Assembly (NCBI GenBank): GCA_025330725.1
Contig: JAIWND010000001.1
Coordinates: forward strand, 1,116,001-1,180,000
Direction of reading: 5' to 3'
Length of the DNA stretch: 64,000 nucleotides
From: Chlamydoabsidia padenii
Lineage: Eukaryota > Mucoromycota > Mucoromycetes > Mucorales > Cunninghamellaceae
The stretch's first letter is position 1. Every line of letters starts with the position of its first letter. The notes beneath the pieces were generated by a model that saw only the letters and a program-made list of their open reading frames with translations, was not told the DNA's origin and made no database searches. Both the position numbers and the translations under genes were made by a program. Of the stretch, positions 23,201-33,959 are shown in pieces.

Positions 23201-24245
23201 ATCTCTCGATATGTATTGGATATCTTTGAAAAGAAGTCAGTGTGCCAACAAGCTTTTGATGATGAAGATCTCGTTGATGAAGACGAAGAAGCGGAATCCG
23301 AATCTCTTTTGGTTGGTGCTGCTGCTGATTTGGTGGCTGCTCTCTGTGAAGTGATTGGTGAAGGTTACTCATCTTACTTTGATGTGTTCTTGCCTTTGAT
23401 CTCTAAATACTATGTAAGTAAAATAATGAGAAAGGAAAAAAGGTATGATGGACTTGAACTGATTGTTATGTATTTTATATATATATATATTATAGAAAAA
23501 GACCAAGGCTTCATCAGAAAGATCCATGGCCATTGGTTGCTTGGGCGAATGTATCACTGGTGTCAAGACTGCCGTCACTCCTCACACTGAACGTCTTTTG
23601 CAATTGTTTACCAAGGCTTGTGATGATGAAGATCAAACAGTGAAGAGCAATGCTGCCTATGCTTTGGGAATGCTTGTCACTCACTCTCAAATTGATCTTA
23701 GCTCGTAAGTGATCATAAAGATTAGGAAATCGGGATTATGCTGACCTTCTTTTATATACTATATATATATAGACAATACCCTACCATCTTGGCTTCACTC
23801 CACCCATTGTTCCAAAATCAAACTTTGGTGAACGTGACCGATAATGCTACTGGTGCTGTTGCTCGATTGATCCTTGCTCACCCTGATGCCATGCCTCTCG
23901 ATCAAGTCTTACCTGTCTTTACTGGTGCTCTTCCATTGAAGGCTGATTATGCTGAAAACGAACCTGTCTTCAACTGTATCATTCAATTGTTCCACTCTAA
24001 CAATGCCTTTGTAAGTACATGTTGTTGGGGGGTATTATTCTTTGTGATATCATTACTCACTCTTCTTTTCATAGGTCCTCGGTCATATTCCTCAATTCCT
24101 TCAAGTATTTGCCCATGTATTATCGGATGAAGCACAATTATCGGAAACTACTCGGGGACGATTGATCGAATTAGTGCGCGCTATGCATGCTCAATCCCCT
24201 GACTTGAATATTGCTGCCAGCGATTTGGGTCGATTCTTACTATAG
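20233..24245 (+). CDS. KAP123: Importin-beta family karyopherin, Kap123/importin-4 type
   Basis: About ten coding exons. The first contains only two codons (ATG GAG) before a GTAAGA donor, and the stop is at 24243-24245. The product of roughly 1,070-1,100 residues is built of HEAT repeats throughout. The N-terminus carries the importin-beta N domain (VRQLAAVELRKRISKWW), which binds Ran-GTP. An acidic loop (LGDGDDDEDDF) lies in the middle, and HEAT-rich stretches such as CMALGCLAEELASDI follow. Order and length match Kap123/IPO4, which imports ribosomal proteins and histones H3/H4 through the nuclear pore. The second half includes GAIAEAVGADIFRPY and FDGVRKAVVGSLFGFLKTFY, characteristic of that subfamily. 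Introns are 50-90 nt. The motif TTTCAAATCCCG lies 110 bp upstream of the ATG. Confidence 0.9.
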
Positions 24246-24506
24246 AACTTTTTTATATTCTTCATCCCCTTCCCCCCCCCCTCTCCCCTCCCATTACTTT
24301 ATATAGCCCTGTAGTTGTAGTCGTAGTCATACTTATAGATGTAGATAGCAGTAGATGATCTATTCACCTTCTACCCTTTTTGTCTTGTGTTTTATTTTTA
24401 TTCTTTTATCATTCTACCACATTCCATTATAATAAAATAGAAACCAATCTTCTCTGTATCTCAAATATTCATGCACCATGAACAAAAAATGAAATCGCTG
24501 GATTTT

Positions 24507-24518
24507 CGGGATTTGAAA
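24507..24518 (+). promoter_or_regulatory. CGGGATTTGAAA motif
   Basis: Exact copy of the recurrent motif, 132 bp upstream of the DJ-1 start codon. Pyrimidine-rich DNA follows at 24575-24615. Confidence 0.6.
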
Positions 24519-24649
24519 TTTAGTTCTCGTCGACACAGCGCTAAATCAAACCCCTTCCTTTGACTTTTATAAATTTCCCTGTTGGGTTTCTTTTCTTCTT
24601 TTTCTTCTTTGTCTTTATAAATTTATCTTAATACATTATACTCAACAAC

Positions 24650-25563
24650 ATGGTCTCAGCTCTTGTCTTTCTCGCCAATGGCACCGAAGAAATGGAATTC
24701 ACTATCGTCGGTAAGTCAAAAAGAAAAGAAAAGAAAACTCAAGCATGTCAAACGTACTCATACTATTTTTTCTTTATTGTAGTGGATGTTCTTCGTCGCG
24801 CAAATATTGAAGTGACAGTGGCAGGTATCGATCTAAATGGTGGACATGCCGTTTGTAGCCGTGGTTTAAAGGTCGTGCCAGATATTCCCTTTGAAAACAT
24901 TCAAGAAAACGATTGGGTAAGAACATTTTAAGAGTTTGAACAAAACAAGGACTAATGATACTTCTTTAATTGTAGACAAAATACGATGCGGCAGTTGTTC
25001 CTGATGGTTTGAAAGGTGCTGAAACATGTCGGGATCATCCTCGAGTACAACAATTGTTAAAACAGCTTGACAAGGAAAACAAGTGGGTGGCCTTTATTTG
25101 TGCAGGTAAGTCGGCTCTCTCCCATCTTGATAAAATGACACTCACTTTTTTTTTTTTTTTCTTCTTTAGGTACTATTGCAGCTAAAGCTGCTGGTATTGG
25201 TAAAGGACGCTCTGCTACCTCCTACCCAGCCTTCAAAGAAGAGCTTGCTGACTGTAAGTAATAATAATAAACGTCGACAAGTATCATGAATCTCACCTTC
25301 TTTGTTTATGTATTGGATGCGTTTATTAGTCTACAACTATTCTGAAGACCGTGTGGTGACGGATGGCAATCTAGTGACAAGTCGTGGACCCGGTACAAGC
25401 TTTTTGTTTGCTTTGACCTTGGTCTCTAGGCTGGTCTCAGTAGAGGTAAGATTTATATGATCGTCATAACATATGCGATCGGAACTAACTTTGCTTTTTT
25501 CTTTTATGGTGATAGATGTCCTCCCACTTGAAAAAGGAGATGTTGACAACGGCTGAATTGTAG
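24650..25563 (+). CDS. DJ-1/PARK7 family protein (glyoxalase III/deglycase-like)
   Basis: Five exons give 190 residues, the usual DJ-1 length. The conserved acidic residue sits in GTEEMEF (Glu16, equivalent to human Glu18), and the reactive cysteine is Cys107 in VAFICAGT. CSRG (Cys45) matches human Cys46, and [13 protein letters not shown] is the family's C-terminal signature. Two positions differ from animal DJ-1: the PGG loop is PDG (residues 74-76), and the active-site-adjacent His of THPL is Tyr in SYPAF. The family detoxifies methylglyoxal or acts as a redox sensor or chaperone in cytosol and mitochondria; these substitutions may alter catalysis. The first intron splits the codon of Val20 or so. 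A GTTTA pentamer array lies in the 3' UTR. Confidence 0.9.
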
Positions 25564-25572
25564 GACAGTGGT

Positions 25573-25612
25573 CTTTAGTTTAGTTTAGTTTAGTTTAGTT
25601 TAGTTTAGTTGA
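25573..25612. repeat. TTTAG/GTTTA pentamer array
   Basis: About eight tandem copies of a 5-bp unit lie directly after the DJ-1 stop codon, in its 3' UTR. Confidence 0.85.
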
Positions 25613-25772
25613 CTCTATTTAATAAAACCGATTCTTTGATGCGTGATTCAACGTGACAAGGATACATACATACCTCCTTGAAACAGATTTAAACTTGGCT
25701 TGATCACCCAACTGGATTGCTTTTACATTTATTATGCAAATCGGTATAGTCAGTCTTTTAAAACTGTGTATG

Positions 25773-25786
25773 CCGGGGTTTGAAAT
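25773..25786 (+). promoter_or_regulatory. CCGGGGTTTGAAAT motif
   Basis: Variant of the recurrent motif, 147 bp upstream of the membrane protein start. A T16-type leader runs up to the start codon. Confidence 0.5.
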
Positions 25787-25932
25787 ACAAACAAAGCTGC
25801 ATAGAAAAGAAAAAAAGGGGGAAGGGGCGCGAGTCTAAAAAATAAAAAAGTACTATATTTTTTTAATTTTTGATTCCTCCTTGTCTTTTTACTTTTCTTT
25901 TGTCCTTTTTTTTTTTTTTTTTACAATCTGCC

Positions 25933-27055
25933 ATGAATTCAGATGCATCTGGTACAGTTGTAGGTTTCTCTGACCCACCTAATGTACCGGAAACCGCACT
26001 CTTCTCCTTTAATCCTCTTGTTTATCTCTATTTTATGCTCTCCTTCTTCTTTGTCCCCTACCCACTTTATCGGTTTATTGCTCATCGAAACAATTGGGAA
26101 CTGAATACTAAAACTTGGGCTCGTCATTGGAGCGATACGATGTTTGGATGTAGTTATGGGGTGATACTCTTTGTCTTTGGTAATTACTCACATTGCTTCA
26201 GCTGGATTACTGTCGTGGCCTTTTATCCTTCATTATTTGGTTATGGTTGGATCGCCGAACTTCCTTTTACCAAGACTTCATTGCCTAATATTCGTAATTG
26301 GCCCATGGGCATGTGGGTTGTCTTCTTGACAGCTTTAGGGTAAAATCATCATCATTCATCATCTCTCTTTCAGTTTTCTCAACTCATTCATTTTATATAT
26401 TATAGAATCATATTGGCTTTTGCTGCCTTTCACATATACCTTGCATCTACCTTGACTCTTCCTTTTGTGGCTTACTACGTATGTGGGTTGCTGATCCCTC
26501 TCTTCTTTATGGTACTGGCTATTTTATTGATCAAGGAAGTGAATAACAATTGGATACGGACAAAATATCACCAGTGGGCTCTCACTCGATATCAAAAGCG
26601 CCATCCACAACCACCTGCGCATCAAGATGAAAAAACACAACAAGAAGGTGATGGTCCAGCACTTTCTTCACACGGTGATACAAACCCTTCGACCCCTGAT
26701 CTCGAATCCAATCAGCCGATTCTCAAGAATCCTTATACCTCGCGTATCTCTCTCCATCTACACCATTGGCAAATATTCTACATGTTGGCTTTTTTCACCA
26801 GGTAAACTGATATAGTGTGCAAAAAAAGAAGAAGACTCTTTACTAAAAATAATACTTACGGTAGGTTTACTCATCCGGTGTCACAAGTGGCCGCTGGGAT
26901 CGTCTTGGCTTGTTACATGGAAGGAATCTGTGCTTGTAAGTTGATCAAATATATAGGTATCATACAAGGATTAACTTCCCTCTCTTTTTTTTTTTTTTTT
27001 TTTTTTTTTCTCATCCTCTACAGATGGCTACGATTATCTTGTCAATGATGACTAA
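25933..27055 (+). CDS. Multi-pass membrane protein of unknown function
   Basis: Four exons, 25933-26339, 26406-26801, 26865-26935 and 27024-27055, encode 301 residues. At least six hydrophobic segments are visible: FNPLVYLYFMLSFFFVPY, DTMFGCSYGVILFVFG, a short one near SWITVVAFYPSLFGYG, MWVVFLTALGIILAFAAF, VCGLLIPLFFMVLAILLI and a C-terminal pair around HHWQIFYMLAFFT. A polar, probably cytoplasmic loop lies at about 205-255. The LHLHHWQ...TRF...GICAYGYD ending resembles the C-terminal region of fungal LCCL-type membrane proteins, from memory only. No catalytic motif was found. The last exon is only ten codons long and follows an intron with a T run of about 27. Confidence 0.7.
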
Positions 27056-27857
27056 TTTGTTGTTTGTGAATGGTTGTTGGTTGCTGTCCTTCATGTTTGT
27101 TGATCTTTTCATACCTTATACTATTTATCGTAAACTAATCAAATAATTAATAAAAACCTATTATACTACGTTTACTTGCATTTGATTTGATCGATACAGT
27201 GCATTTTTCGTATCTTGACTACTATTTGGCATGGTACATGGACATAACGTTTGTAGCACTCTCCCTTTGCCCTCATACACACATAAATGTTTTTAACTAC
27301 TATTACAATGCGAAGGCGGAGTCTAGACGAAATCAGACTTTAAGCACTTTAGATTCTTTTGAATTCTTTATCTCAATTATCATGTCTCAATCATCACTAT
27401 TCAAGCATCATGCCTCAATCATCATGCCAAACCTTATATTTTATTTAGTGTAAATACTCTTTCTCCCCACCACAATATTTTTTAGTTTTATAAATACAAG
27501 TTTCTCAATCAATAAAAAATTAGTACAAAACCAATCTCAAGAAGTCTTATTATAAACTATCTATCTTTTATACAGTTACTTTATCTTTTGTGGTTTTTCT
27601 GTTATACAAGATCCATTTTTACCTTATTTCAAATCCCGATTTCCATTTTGGGATTCTCTTTTTTTTTCTCTCTCTCTTTTTAACAAGTACATTCGAAAGG
27701 TTGAATCTAAACCAAAAAAATTCTGGTGCTCACTACTTTAATACATACAAAACATACTTTTTGAACCTAAGATACTCTAGCATCTACCAGATTTAGCCGT
27801 ATCAAAAGGATACGACTCACTTTCACACTCCGAAAAACGAGAGGTAAAAGCAAAAAA
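27056..27857. other. Intergenic DNA upstream of tRNA-Phe
   Basis: A TTTCAAATCCCG motif at 27627-27638 is followed by a T/C-rich stretch as in the leaders of coding genes, so a transcript starting near 27690 is possible, but no ORF beyond 68 codons follows. An AATAAAAACC poly(A)-type signal for the membrane protein gene lies near 27147-27156. Confidence 0.4.
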
Positions 27858-27930
27858 TGCCCCGAGCGTGGATCGAACACGCGACCTTTAGAACTTCAGT
27901 CTAACGCTCTCCCAGCTGAGCTATCAAGGC
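27858..27930 (-). tRNA. tRNA-Phe (GAA)
   Basis: The 73-nt minus-strand sequence folds as a canonical cloverleaf. The acceptor is GCCTTGA/TCGGGGC with G-U pairs and discriminator A. The D-arm is GCTC...GAGC, the anticodon stem TTAGA/TCTAA with loop CTGAAGT (anticodon GAA), and the T-arm GCGTG-TTCGATC-CACGC. There is no intron. A run of six T immediately downstream (plus-strand A6 at 27852-27857) is a Pol III terminator. Confidence 0.97.
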
Positions 27931-28147
27931 TTATATATTTCCAAAATTGGTATGTAATATATAAAGCACTAAAGCGGAGTTTAAAACATAAAACATTTTT
28001 TAAAGCTTCCTAGCTCTTCCTTTTCCTGTGTAATTGTTGAGAAAAAAGAACTGTACTGTTGGTATTGATTTGTTTTTAATTTTGGCGGATAGGTGTAATC
28101 CATTGCCACAAAAATTGAAGGAAGACCGAGAAGACAAATCGACCAAA

Positions 28148-28925
28148 CGGGATTTGAAAATCCGCAACGATGAATTTTTAGAGGGTCAAAACGGGTTTCT
28201 TTTTTTTTTTTTTTTTTTTTTTTTTTTCTTTTTTCTGCCTTATGACACCAAATGGTTTAATTCAATAATATATGCTACATCAACTGCTTACCATCTTTTA
28301 TACTCTGAACTATCAGGAAATGAACTCTGTCCTACTTGGCGAATGTTGGTAAGTTTGAACAATAATGAAACGAAACTTTGGACTTTAGTTAAAATTACAT
28401 TATAGTGGCATAATGCCTTTTTTTGTTTTATTTTATTCTTCATTCGACTTTATCAATCAGTGACTAACACAGTTTATTTTGTGACCATGATACGATACCT
28501 GTTTACCAACTTCGATAACGATCTGGGCACCAACCATCAACAATCTACAACACAAACAATAGTTTTTACAACATCACTAATACGTAAAATAGTACCTTGT
28601 CGTCAGTATATTTGAATACTTTTGCCATGAAGCATTGTCTCTTGGGAATCGGACAACTTTACTTATGAAAGCCAACAACCAAGAACGAACGAGTGGGTGG
28701 ATGATCGAGTTGAACAACAAAATGAATTCTCCAGTTGATTCTTTAGCTTGGTGGTAGCAGCGTCGAAAAAGGAACTTACTGGGAATAGGATGGATCTACT
28801 TTGTCGAACTACACCTTTTGCCTTGGGGGTATATCACCTACCCATTTATACAAATAGCATTTTAATGTAGTTGACTTTTTATTTTTAATTTTTTTTAATT
28901 TTTTTTTTTTATTTAATAAAAACCA
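28148..28925 (+). ncRNA. Probable spliced non-coding transcript
   Basis: No long frame is present, but the stretch has the layout of an expressed gene in this genome. The motif CGGGATTTGAAAATCCG is at 28148-28164 and a T-rich leader at 28199-28235. An intron-like segment at 28349-28405 has donor GTAAGT and acceptor ATTATAG, and AATAAA lies at 28915-28920. It could also be a decayed gene. Transcription has not been shown. Confidence 0.35.
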
Positions 28926-29193
28926 GACTTGTTATATGTAATAATGTGATCTTTAGGTTTCCAATACCTGACCATCATACTGTCAGCACATATTTTCATG
29001 CGAAGACTTTTGTACTTGTCTTTGTTGTGGTTTATATTTATCCATCGCCGTTTGAAGGTTATCCAATAACTAGACGATTTGGGCCCGCATCATCATCATA
29101 CATATAGTACTTGGTTCATGATGCCCCTGAATCCACCACGCCTGATTCTTGTAAAAAAAAAAAAAAGTTCAGTGGGGTGTAGGATAGTTGTGG

Positions 29194-29917
29194 ATTGCTA
29201 AGCGCACGGAAAATGCGCACGGGATTTTAGAAGAGCACTACTCGCTCAATTATTAACGGATGCTAATGATTAAAGTGGCGATATGGATACTATGATATAT
29301 TTCCAACATACTTTACCGCAAAAGCCAAGCCCCACGACCCTTGTATCGGTCAGTCCAAGCTTGCGATGTCTTTTATCTGTCATTTGTAAGAAGAAGAAGA
29401 CGAAGAGGGACTTCGTTTTCAAAACCCGCCCGCCCTTAAGATTTGGAAAGGGCTGTACTCGCTCCAATTGTCAACGGATGCTAATGATTAAAGTAGCGAT
29501 GTGGATACTATAGCGTATTTCCGACTTGAGTCACTGCAAAAACCAAGTTCGAAGACCCTCGTGTCGGTATGTTCAGACATGCGATGACTTTTACCTGTCC
29601 TTTGTAAGAAAAAAAAAAAAAGAGTATGGAGGAACCAGATTTCATTTTCAGATCCCGCCTGCCTCTACTAAAATTTGGAAAGGGCTCTACTCCCTCAATT
29701 GTCAATGGATGCTAATGATTAAAGTGACGATGTGGATACTATGGTATATTTCTAACATGAGTCACCGCAAAGGCCAAGCTCCAAGACCTTTGTGTTAGTC
29801 TGTCCAGGCCTGCGATGACTTTTACCTTTCCTTTGCGACGAAGATTATTTTATTTTTTCTAGTCGAAAGGAAACCAGTTTCAAATGCCGAATACCAAAGT
29901 TCCGTGCGCCTAGCAAT
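29194..29917. repeat. Repeat element with 18-bp inverted termini and three internal tandem units
   Basis: The ends are ATTGCTAAGCGCACGGAA at 29194-29211 and, inverted, TTCCGTGCGCCTAGCAAT at 29900-29917 (one mismatch). Between them lie three direct copies of a 218-231 bp unit, each containing TGCTAATGATTAAAG (starts near 29261, 29479 and 29710). It has no coding capacity. It looks like a non-autonomous inverted-repeat element or a satellite captured by one. No clear target-site duplication is seen. Confidence 0.75.
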
Positions 29918-30074
29918 TCCTGGGCAGTTTGCTCAAGAGACCCCAGATCGTCGCCGATTCCCGGGGTTTGAATTTCGTAGAAAGTTGCACAACTTCTTTT
30001 TGATCAGAGAATTACAAATGGTTGTTCTTTTTATTATAAAAGTATAATAACATAACATATTATATCAATAAAAG

Positions 30075-30224
30075 CTAATGTCTTAATGTGGGTTCCAAGG
30101 GGAAATGTTCCTCTCTTTCGTTCACGTACAGCTTGTTCCAAAGTTCTTTCAAAGGCCCAGGTGTCTCCCAAGCGTTTTCAGGACGGAGCCAAAGTCTCAA
30201 AAGATGGCGCCTGTCAAGGAAAGG

Positions 30225-30269
<45 letters not shown>

Positions 30270-31542
30270 GTAAGTCTGTGATTTCATGCGGTTCGTCTTA
30301 ATCTGTACCTGTTTTTCTCGCTATCGGTGTATCCATTTCTGGCATGGAAAATGGAAGTGTTGCTGATGTATTGAATGTCCCCCTTTTTAAAGTTAACACT
30401 AAGACTGTATTTCTCGGCAGTGTAATGAAGATAATCCAGGGCTTCCGCTTGAGCTTCAGTGATAGGTGGGAGGTCATCTCTAGCGACGAAAAAAAAAAAA
30501 GTAGATGTTTATTCAAGTGATAAATCTTGTTATTGATGGTATTTACCTTCTTGGATTTTTACCGAATCCAGTAAAATTACGTCGAGCATATTGAATGATC
30601 AAATGGTTTTGATGATAGTACAAAAGAGGACGAGTGAAGGAGCCATACTCGGTGTAATCACTATAATCATACCACAGAAAAACAACTAGTCAATGAAACC
30701 CCAGCAAATGACTCGTCTGTTACCTTTGGAAAACCCAATCAGAAGCCAATGTTTCAATCAAGTCAGGCCGTTCTTTAGCAATTTCGTTATAGACAGTCCA
30801 GCTCGATGCGATCTTTGATTCCCCGCCTTGTTCTGCAACTCCCACAGCAAAAAGAGAAATGATATCGCCAGCATCAGTATGGAAAACTTGATGATCATTT
30901 GTATAAGCAGGAGCCAATATTTCTTCCAAGTGACGTTCTTTACTAGTAACTAAATCAGTGATATGGGCTATGATCAAAAAGTATAAGAAAAGAAAGGAAA
31001 TGAGTATCGGAATTTGAAAATGCATGAATTTTTTTTCTCATGGATTTTTTTTTACCTAGTACATGCTTGCCCTGTAAACCACGTTTACCCACATAAGATG
31101 AAATACCAACATAGGCAATGACTTGTTGTAACCTAGTATAACGATCAGGGTCAATACCGCGCACCACCAAGAAACCGCGACCTTCGATCACATCTTCTTC
31201 AATCAATTGCTTCAGTTTGGGACCCAAGGTAGGCAAATTAAACGTGGTATCTTTTTCAATCGCCGACAAGGGTTTTTCAGAGTTTTCAAAATCAAGGACG
31301 GCTTGATGGACTTCTTCGATCTCTTGAGAATTCAATTGATAGACCCATTTTTCTTCTTGACCTTCATAATCTTCACCTTTCCAGATCTTGGGACCTTCCA
31401 ATTGATCAGGGAAACCTTCAGGGAGTTCCTTGGTTAGGTCTTCTTCGGCCAAGCGGCGAGCCGTGCGTTCTTGCCAGTTCTTTCGATCAGGCAAATAGGT
31501 GATATTGGGTTGAGTCTTGTTTAATACTTGTACAGTAGGCAT
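30075..31542 (-). CDS. TauD/TfdA-type Fe(II)/2-oxoglutarate-dependent dioxygenase
   Basis: Five exons, 31542-31056, 30967-30724, 30660-30547, 30479-30309 and 30210-30075, encode 383 residues with all phases consistent. The metal ligands are visible: His192-x-Asp194 in VFHTDAGD, and the distal His in SIFHARNGY, followed by the 2-oxoglutarate-binding Arg in RRHLLRLWLRP. The N-terminus (ARRLAEEDLTKELP...GPKIWKGEDY) is typical of the fungal clavaminate-synthase-like/TauD group. Members hydroxylate small organic acids or sulfonates in the cytosol; the substrate cannot be named. The last intron (30211-30308) contains a 44-nt T run on the coding strand, yet its acceptor CTTGACAG restores exactly the conserved RRHLLRLWLRPENAW segment, so splicing across it must work. 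Confidence 0.9.
30225..30268. repeat. A44 homopolymer inside an intron
   Basis: 44 consecutive A on the plus strand, equivalent to T44 in the last intron of the dioxygenase gene, just upstream of its acceptor. It could act as an extended polypyrimidine tract. Confidence 0.9.
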
Positions 31543-32469
31543 AGTTAATCGTAAAAAAATAATGTTAGGAAATAAAAAAGAAAAAGTAACTTGGGTTTTA
31601 TAGTCGATCTCAATCAGCATGAATAATCTGTGTGTGTGTGAAAAGCTAAAATTGAATCGCCGACAGTTAACCTATCATCTATTTGTGTGTGATGTTGTTA
31701 GAATACTTGGTAATGGTGACATTTCTTTGTTGACTGTCACCATTTAACTTGCAATGTCGATAACAACAAAAAAAAAAAAGCTTAATGATGGTTTTCTTGT
31801 TTTGTGATACAATTGGTCTCATGCAACCAAGAAGAGCGGGATTTCAATTTTGATACTTTTTCTTCTCTCAAGTCGAGCATAATTAAAAATCGTTATCGAG
31901 GGTGCATATTTCCCCCCCCCCAAAAAAAAGCAGAATAATAGTGATATGATTGGATTATTATGTCTGTTAGAAATGCAGGCAAAGCCCAGTATCATCACAG
32001 AGGCATCGCTCTTTTCTTGTTCTGATAGTAATAAAGCTGGGCAAAGGATGCGTCCACTATTATCACTGTAATCAAAACTCAAACATCTTACAAAGCATCC
32101 AAGTCTTTTTTAGATTGCTATTGAATATCATGCCATTTGACAAGAGAATGAAACTACATTTTCAACTATGGCGAAATAGCTGAGTTTAGCCATCTGATTT
32201 TAAGAAAATGTGAATCCCGATTTTATTTCAAATTCCGTCCAGCGTTGTGCAAAATCATCATGTGGGAAGGGGTAAATCATTTTCCCTCTTTCTTTCCACT
32301 GCTCCTCCTGTGCATCCCAACTGATCTTCTCTGGTCCATTCACATTAGTTGCAATGAATACCATCGGCATGACCAAAGGGCGGGACAAAAGGTAAATTGA
32401 ACAAAGGGTTTTAAACAATCTATCAAACAATACTAACTGGAATACTTTTTCAAGGTAACAATTGTGTTA
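31543..32469. other. Divergent intergenic region, dioxygenase/small gene
   Basis: Two minus-strand frames (31819-32082 and 32200-32430) have no recognised family. The second ends over the motif pair AATCCCG (32212-32219) and TTTCAAATTCCG (32226-32237), which makes coding use unlikely. GCGGGATTTCAATTTT lies at 31837-31852. Possible promoter for the plus-strand gene that follows. Confidence 0.4.
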
Positions 32470-32807
32470 ATGACGATGGCAATTCGAAAAAAAAATAAAC
32501 ACTTCAGCTTGGCTTCTCTCTTGAGTAAAGTCAAAAAAAAGACTGAAAAGGGAGGTTTTGATATCATCACCGATCAAGGTAAGCTAGGCGATACTTTACA
32601 AACTCCTTTTTTTATTGAACATACGTATTCTTTTTAATTTAATAGGATAGTGATGCAATACCGGTTTTGGGATGAATGGAAATCAGAAGCCTTATCAGTC
32701 AAGACTATCAATCGAAAGGTAGGTTTTTTGGTGGTCTATTTACGATTTGTCTGCTATAGGTTTGTCAAATCAACCGACACATTTGGATTCATGACGATTA
32801 TTTTTGA
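32470..32807 (+). CDS. Small basic hypothetical protein, tentative
   Basis: Three candidate exons, 32470-32578, 32651-32718 and 32760-32807, join in frame into 74 residues beginning MTMAIRKKNKHFSLASLL, continuing QYRFWDEWKSEALSVKT and ending IHDDYF. Borders are GT-AG. The second intron would be only 41 nt, which is short even for fungi, so one exon may be misplaced. The first intron uses the second of two close AG acceptors (GGATAG), because the first gives an immediate stop. The product is basic and soluble with no known motif. The upstream half-site pair at 32212-32237 fits a promoter. Low confidence. Confidence 0.3.
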
Positions 32808-33317
32808 CTTCGCTATATAACAAGGCATGATGGTAAAGCAAAAAAAAAAAGAGGGGGGGGGGGCAACGGGTTGGATGATACCTGTACTGCTTACTAACTA
32901 CTTCCCCTTTTTTGTCATTCTTACGTACAGAAACAATAATTTGATGATCCTCCTTGATTCCATTTACGATAGATTCAACCCTAGTATATAGATCACACAC
33001 CCCACTCCTTTACAATCTATTGTGTAATACCCCTCATCTATTATAATAAAGAACTTTTTGTAAAATCTTTGACCATTAGTTTTAAATCAGCTAATACGTA
33101 ATATATGGATATCTATAACATGGTCTAAATTTATATTGAGGTGGTTTACTTGGTCTTAATATGATAACTATGCCAAAGGCCGTCAATAAAACCAAAGAAA
33201 GAATTCAGGTAAATGACTTCGGGTGTAAAACCAGCCGAGTTCGGCATATATTCTATTCCTCCAATTCAATGAAAGATGGCCGACCCGCATCTATGCCGTG
33301 GTCAAAAAAGAAATCTA

Positions 33318-33350
<33 letters not shown>

Positions 33351-33443
33351 CTCAGAACCTCAAAAACATATATAAAGACCCCACCCTCACTGCTGTTTTA
33401 TCAAAAAATCATTCAAAACAACAACAACTCAACTCTAATCAAT
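32808..33443. promoter_or_regulatory. Promoter of the secreted Cys-rich gene
   Basis: AT-rich DNA with AATAAA near 33046, then a T31 run (about 33320-33350) and a TATA-like TATATAAAGACC near 33370, about 75 bp before the ATG at 33444. A CAACAACAACTC leader directly precedes the start codon. Confidence 0.45.
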
Positions 33444-33647
33444 ATGAAATCTTTCTTCGCTTCTTTCTCTGTTGCCGCCATCGCTGCCATGCTCTTGTCC
33501 TTCAGTGGTGTTGACGCTTACAAAAGCCATACCTGCTACATGATCTGTAACGGTTCCCTTGAATGCCCTCCAGGTACTGAATTGAGACCTATGCCTCAAG
33601 GTCGCAGCAACGATGGCTGCTTCACCTGCTGCAGGGATTTGAACTAG
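33444..33647 (+). CDS. Small secreted cysteine-rich protein
   Basis: One exon of 67 residues. The N-terminus MKSFFASFSVAAIAAMLLSF is a textbook signal peptide, with cleavage likely after GVDA (about residue 24). The mature peptide of about 43 residues has six cysteines arranged CYMIC, CPPG, CFTCC, enough for three disulfides. It ends in RDLN with no membrane anchor. Such peptides in fungi include effectors, antimicrobial peptides and cell-wall proteins; the Cys spacing does not let me choose. The gene has a strong TATA-like promoter and a compact 3' end, suggesting high inducible expression. It converges on SLY1. Confidence 0.8.
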   Translation: MKSFFASFSVAAIAAMLLSFSGVDAYKSHTCYMICNGSLECPPGTELRPMPQGRSNDGCFTCCRDLN

Positions 33648-33959
33648 ATCCTCTCTTTATTGGATTGGTAGTATCTAGTCATCTGCTCTTTGCAGTTTAC
33701 CGATTCCCCACATAGTTTATAAATCCTGATGTTTTTTCCTTTTTCTTTCTCTGTTCCTCTCTTAACAATAAAAAAAAATGATGGTTTGACCGCCCTTTAA
33801 AAAAATGCCTTCTTGCATGATAAAAATTTAAATCCCGGCATAATCGTTCCGAAAAAGAAATGACCACCATGTTATCTTTAATTGACATCCATGTTCAAAG
33901 TTGTTTATTATAATAAAGGGTGGGGGGATAAAAATATAAAGACAAGTTATGACTAAAAT

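Noticed and set aside
29226..29830. CRISPR-like array
   Set aside because: Units are 218-231 bp direct repeats without short-repeat/spacer structure, and the genome is eukaryotic.
32200..32430. 76-codon minus-strand frame upstream of the dioxygenase
   Set aside because: Ends inside the promoter motif pair, has no recognised family and no splice partner; kept only as a remark.
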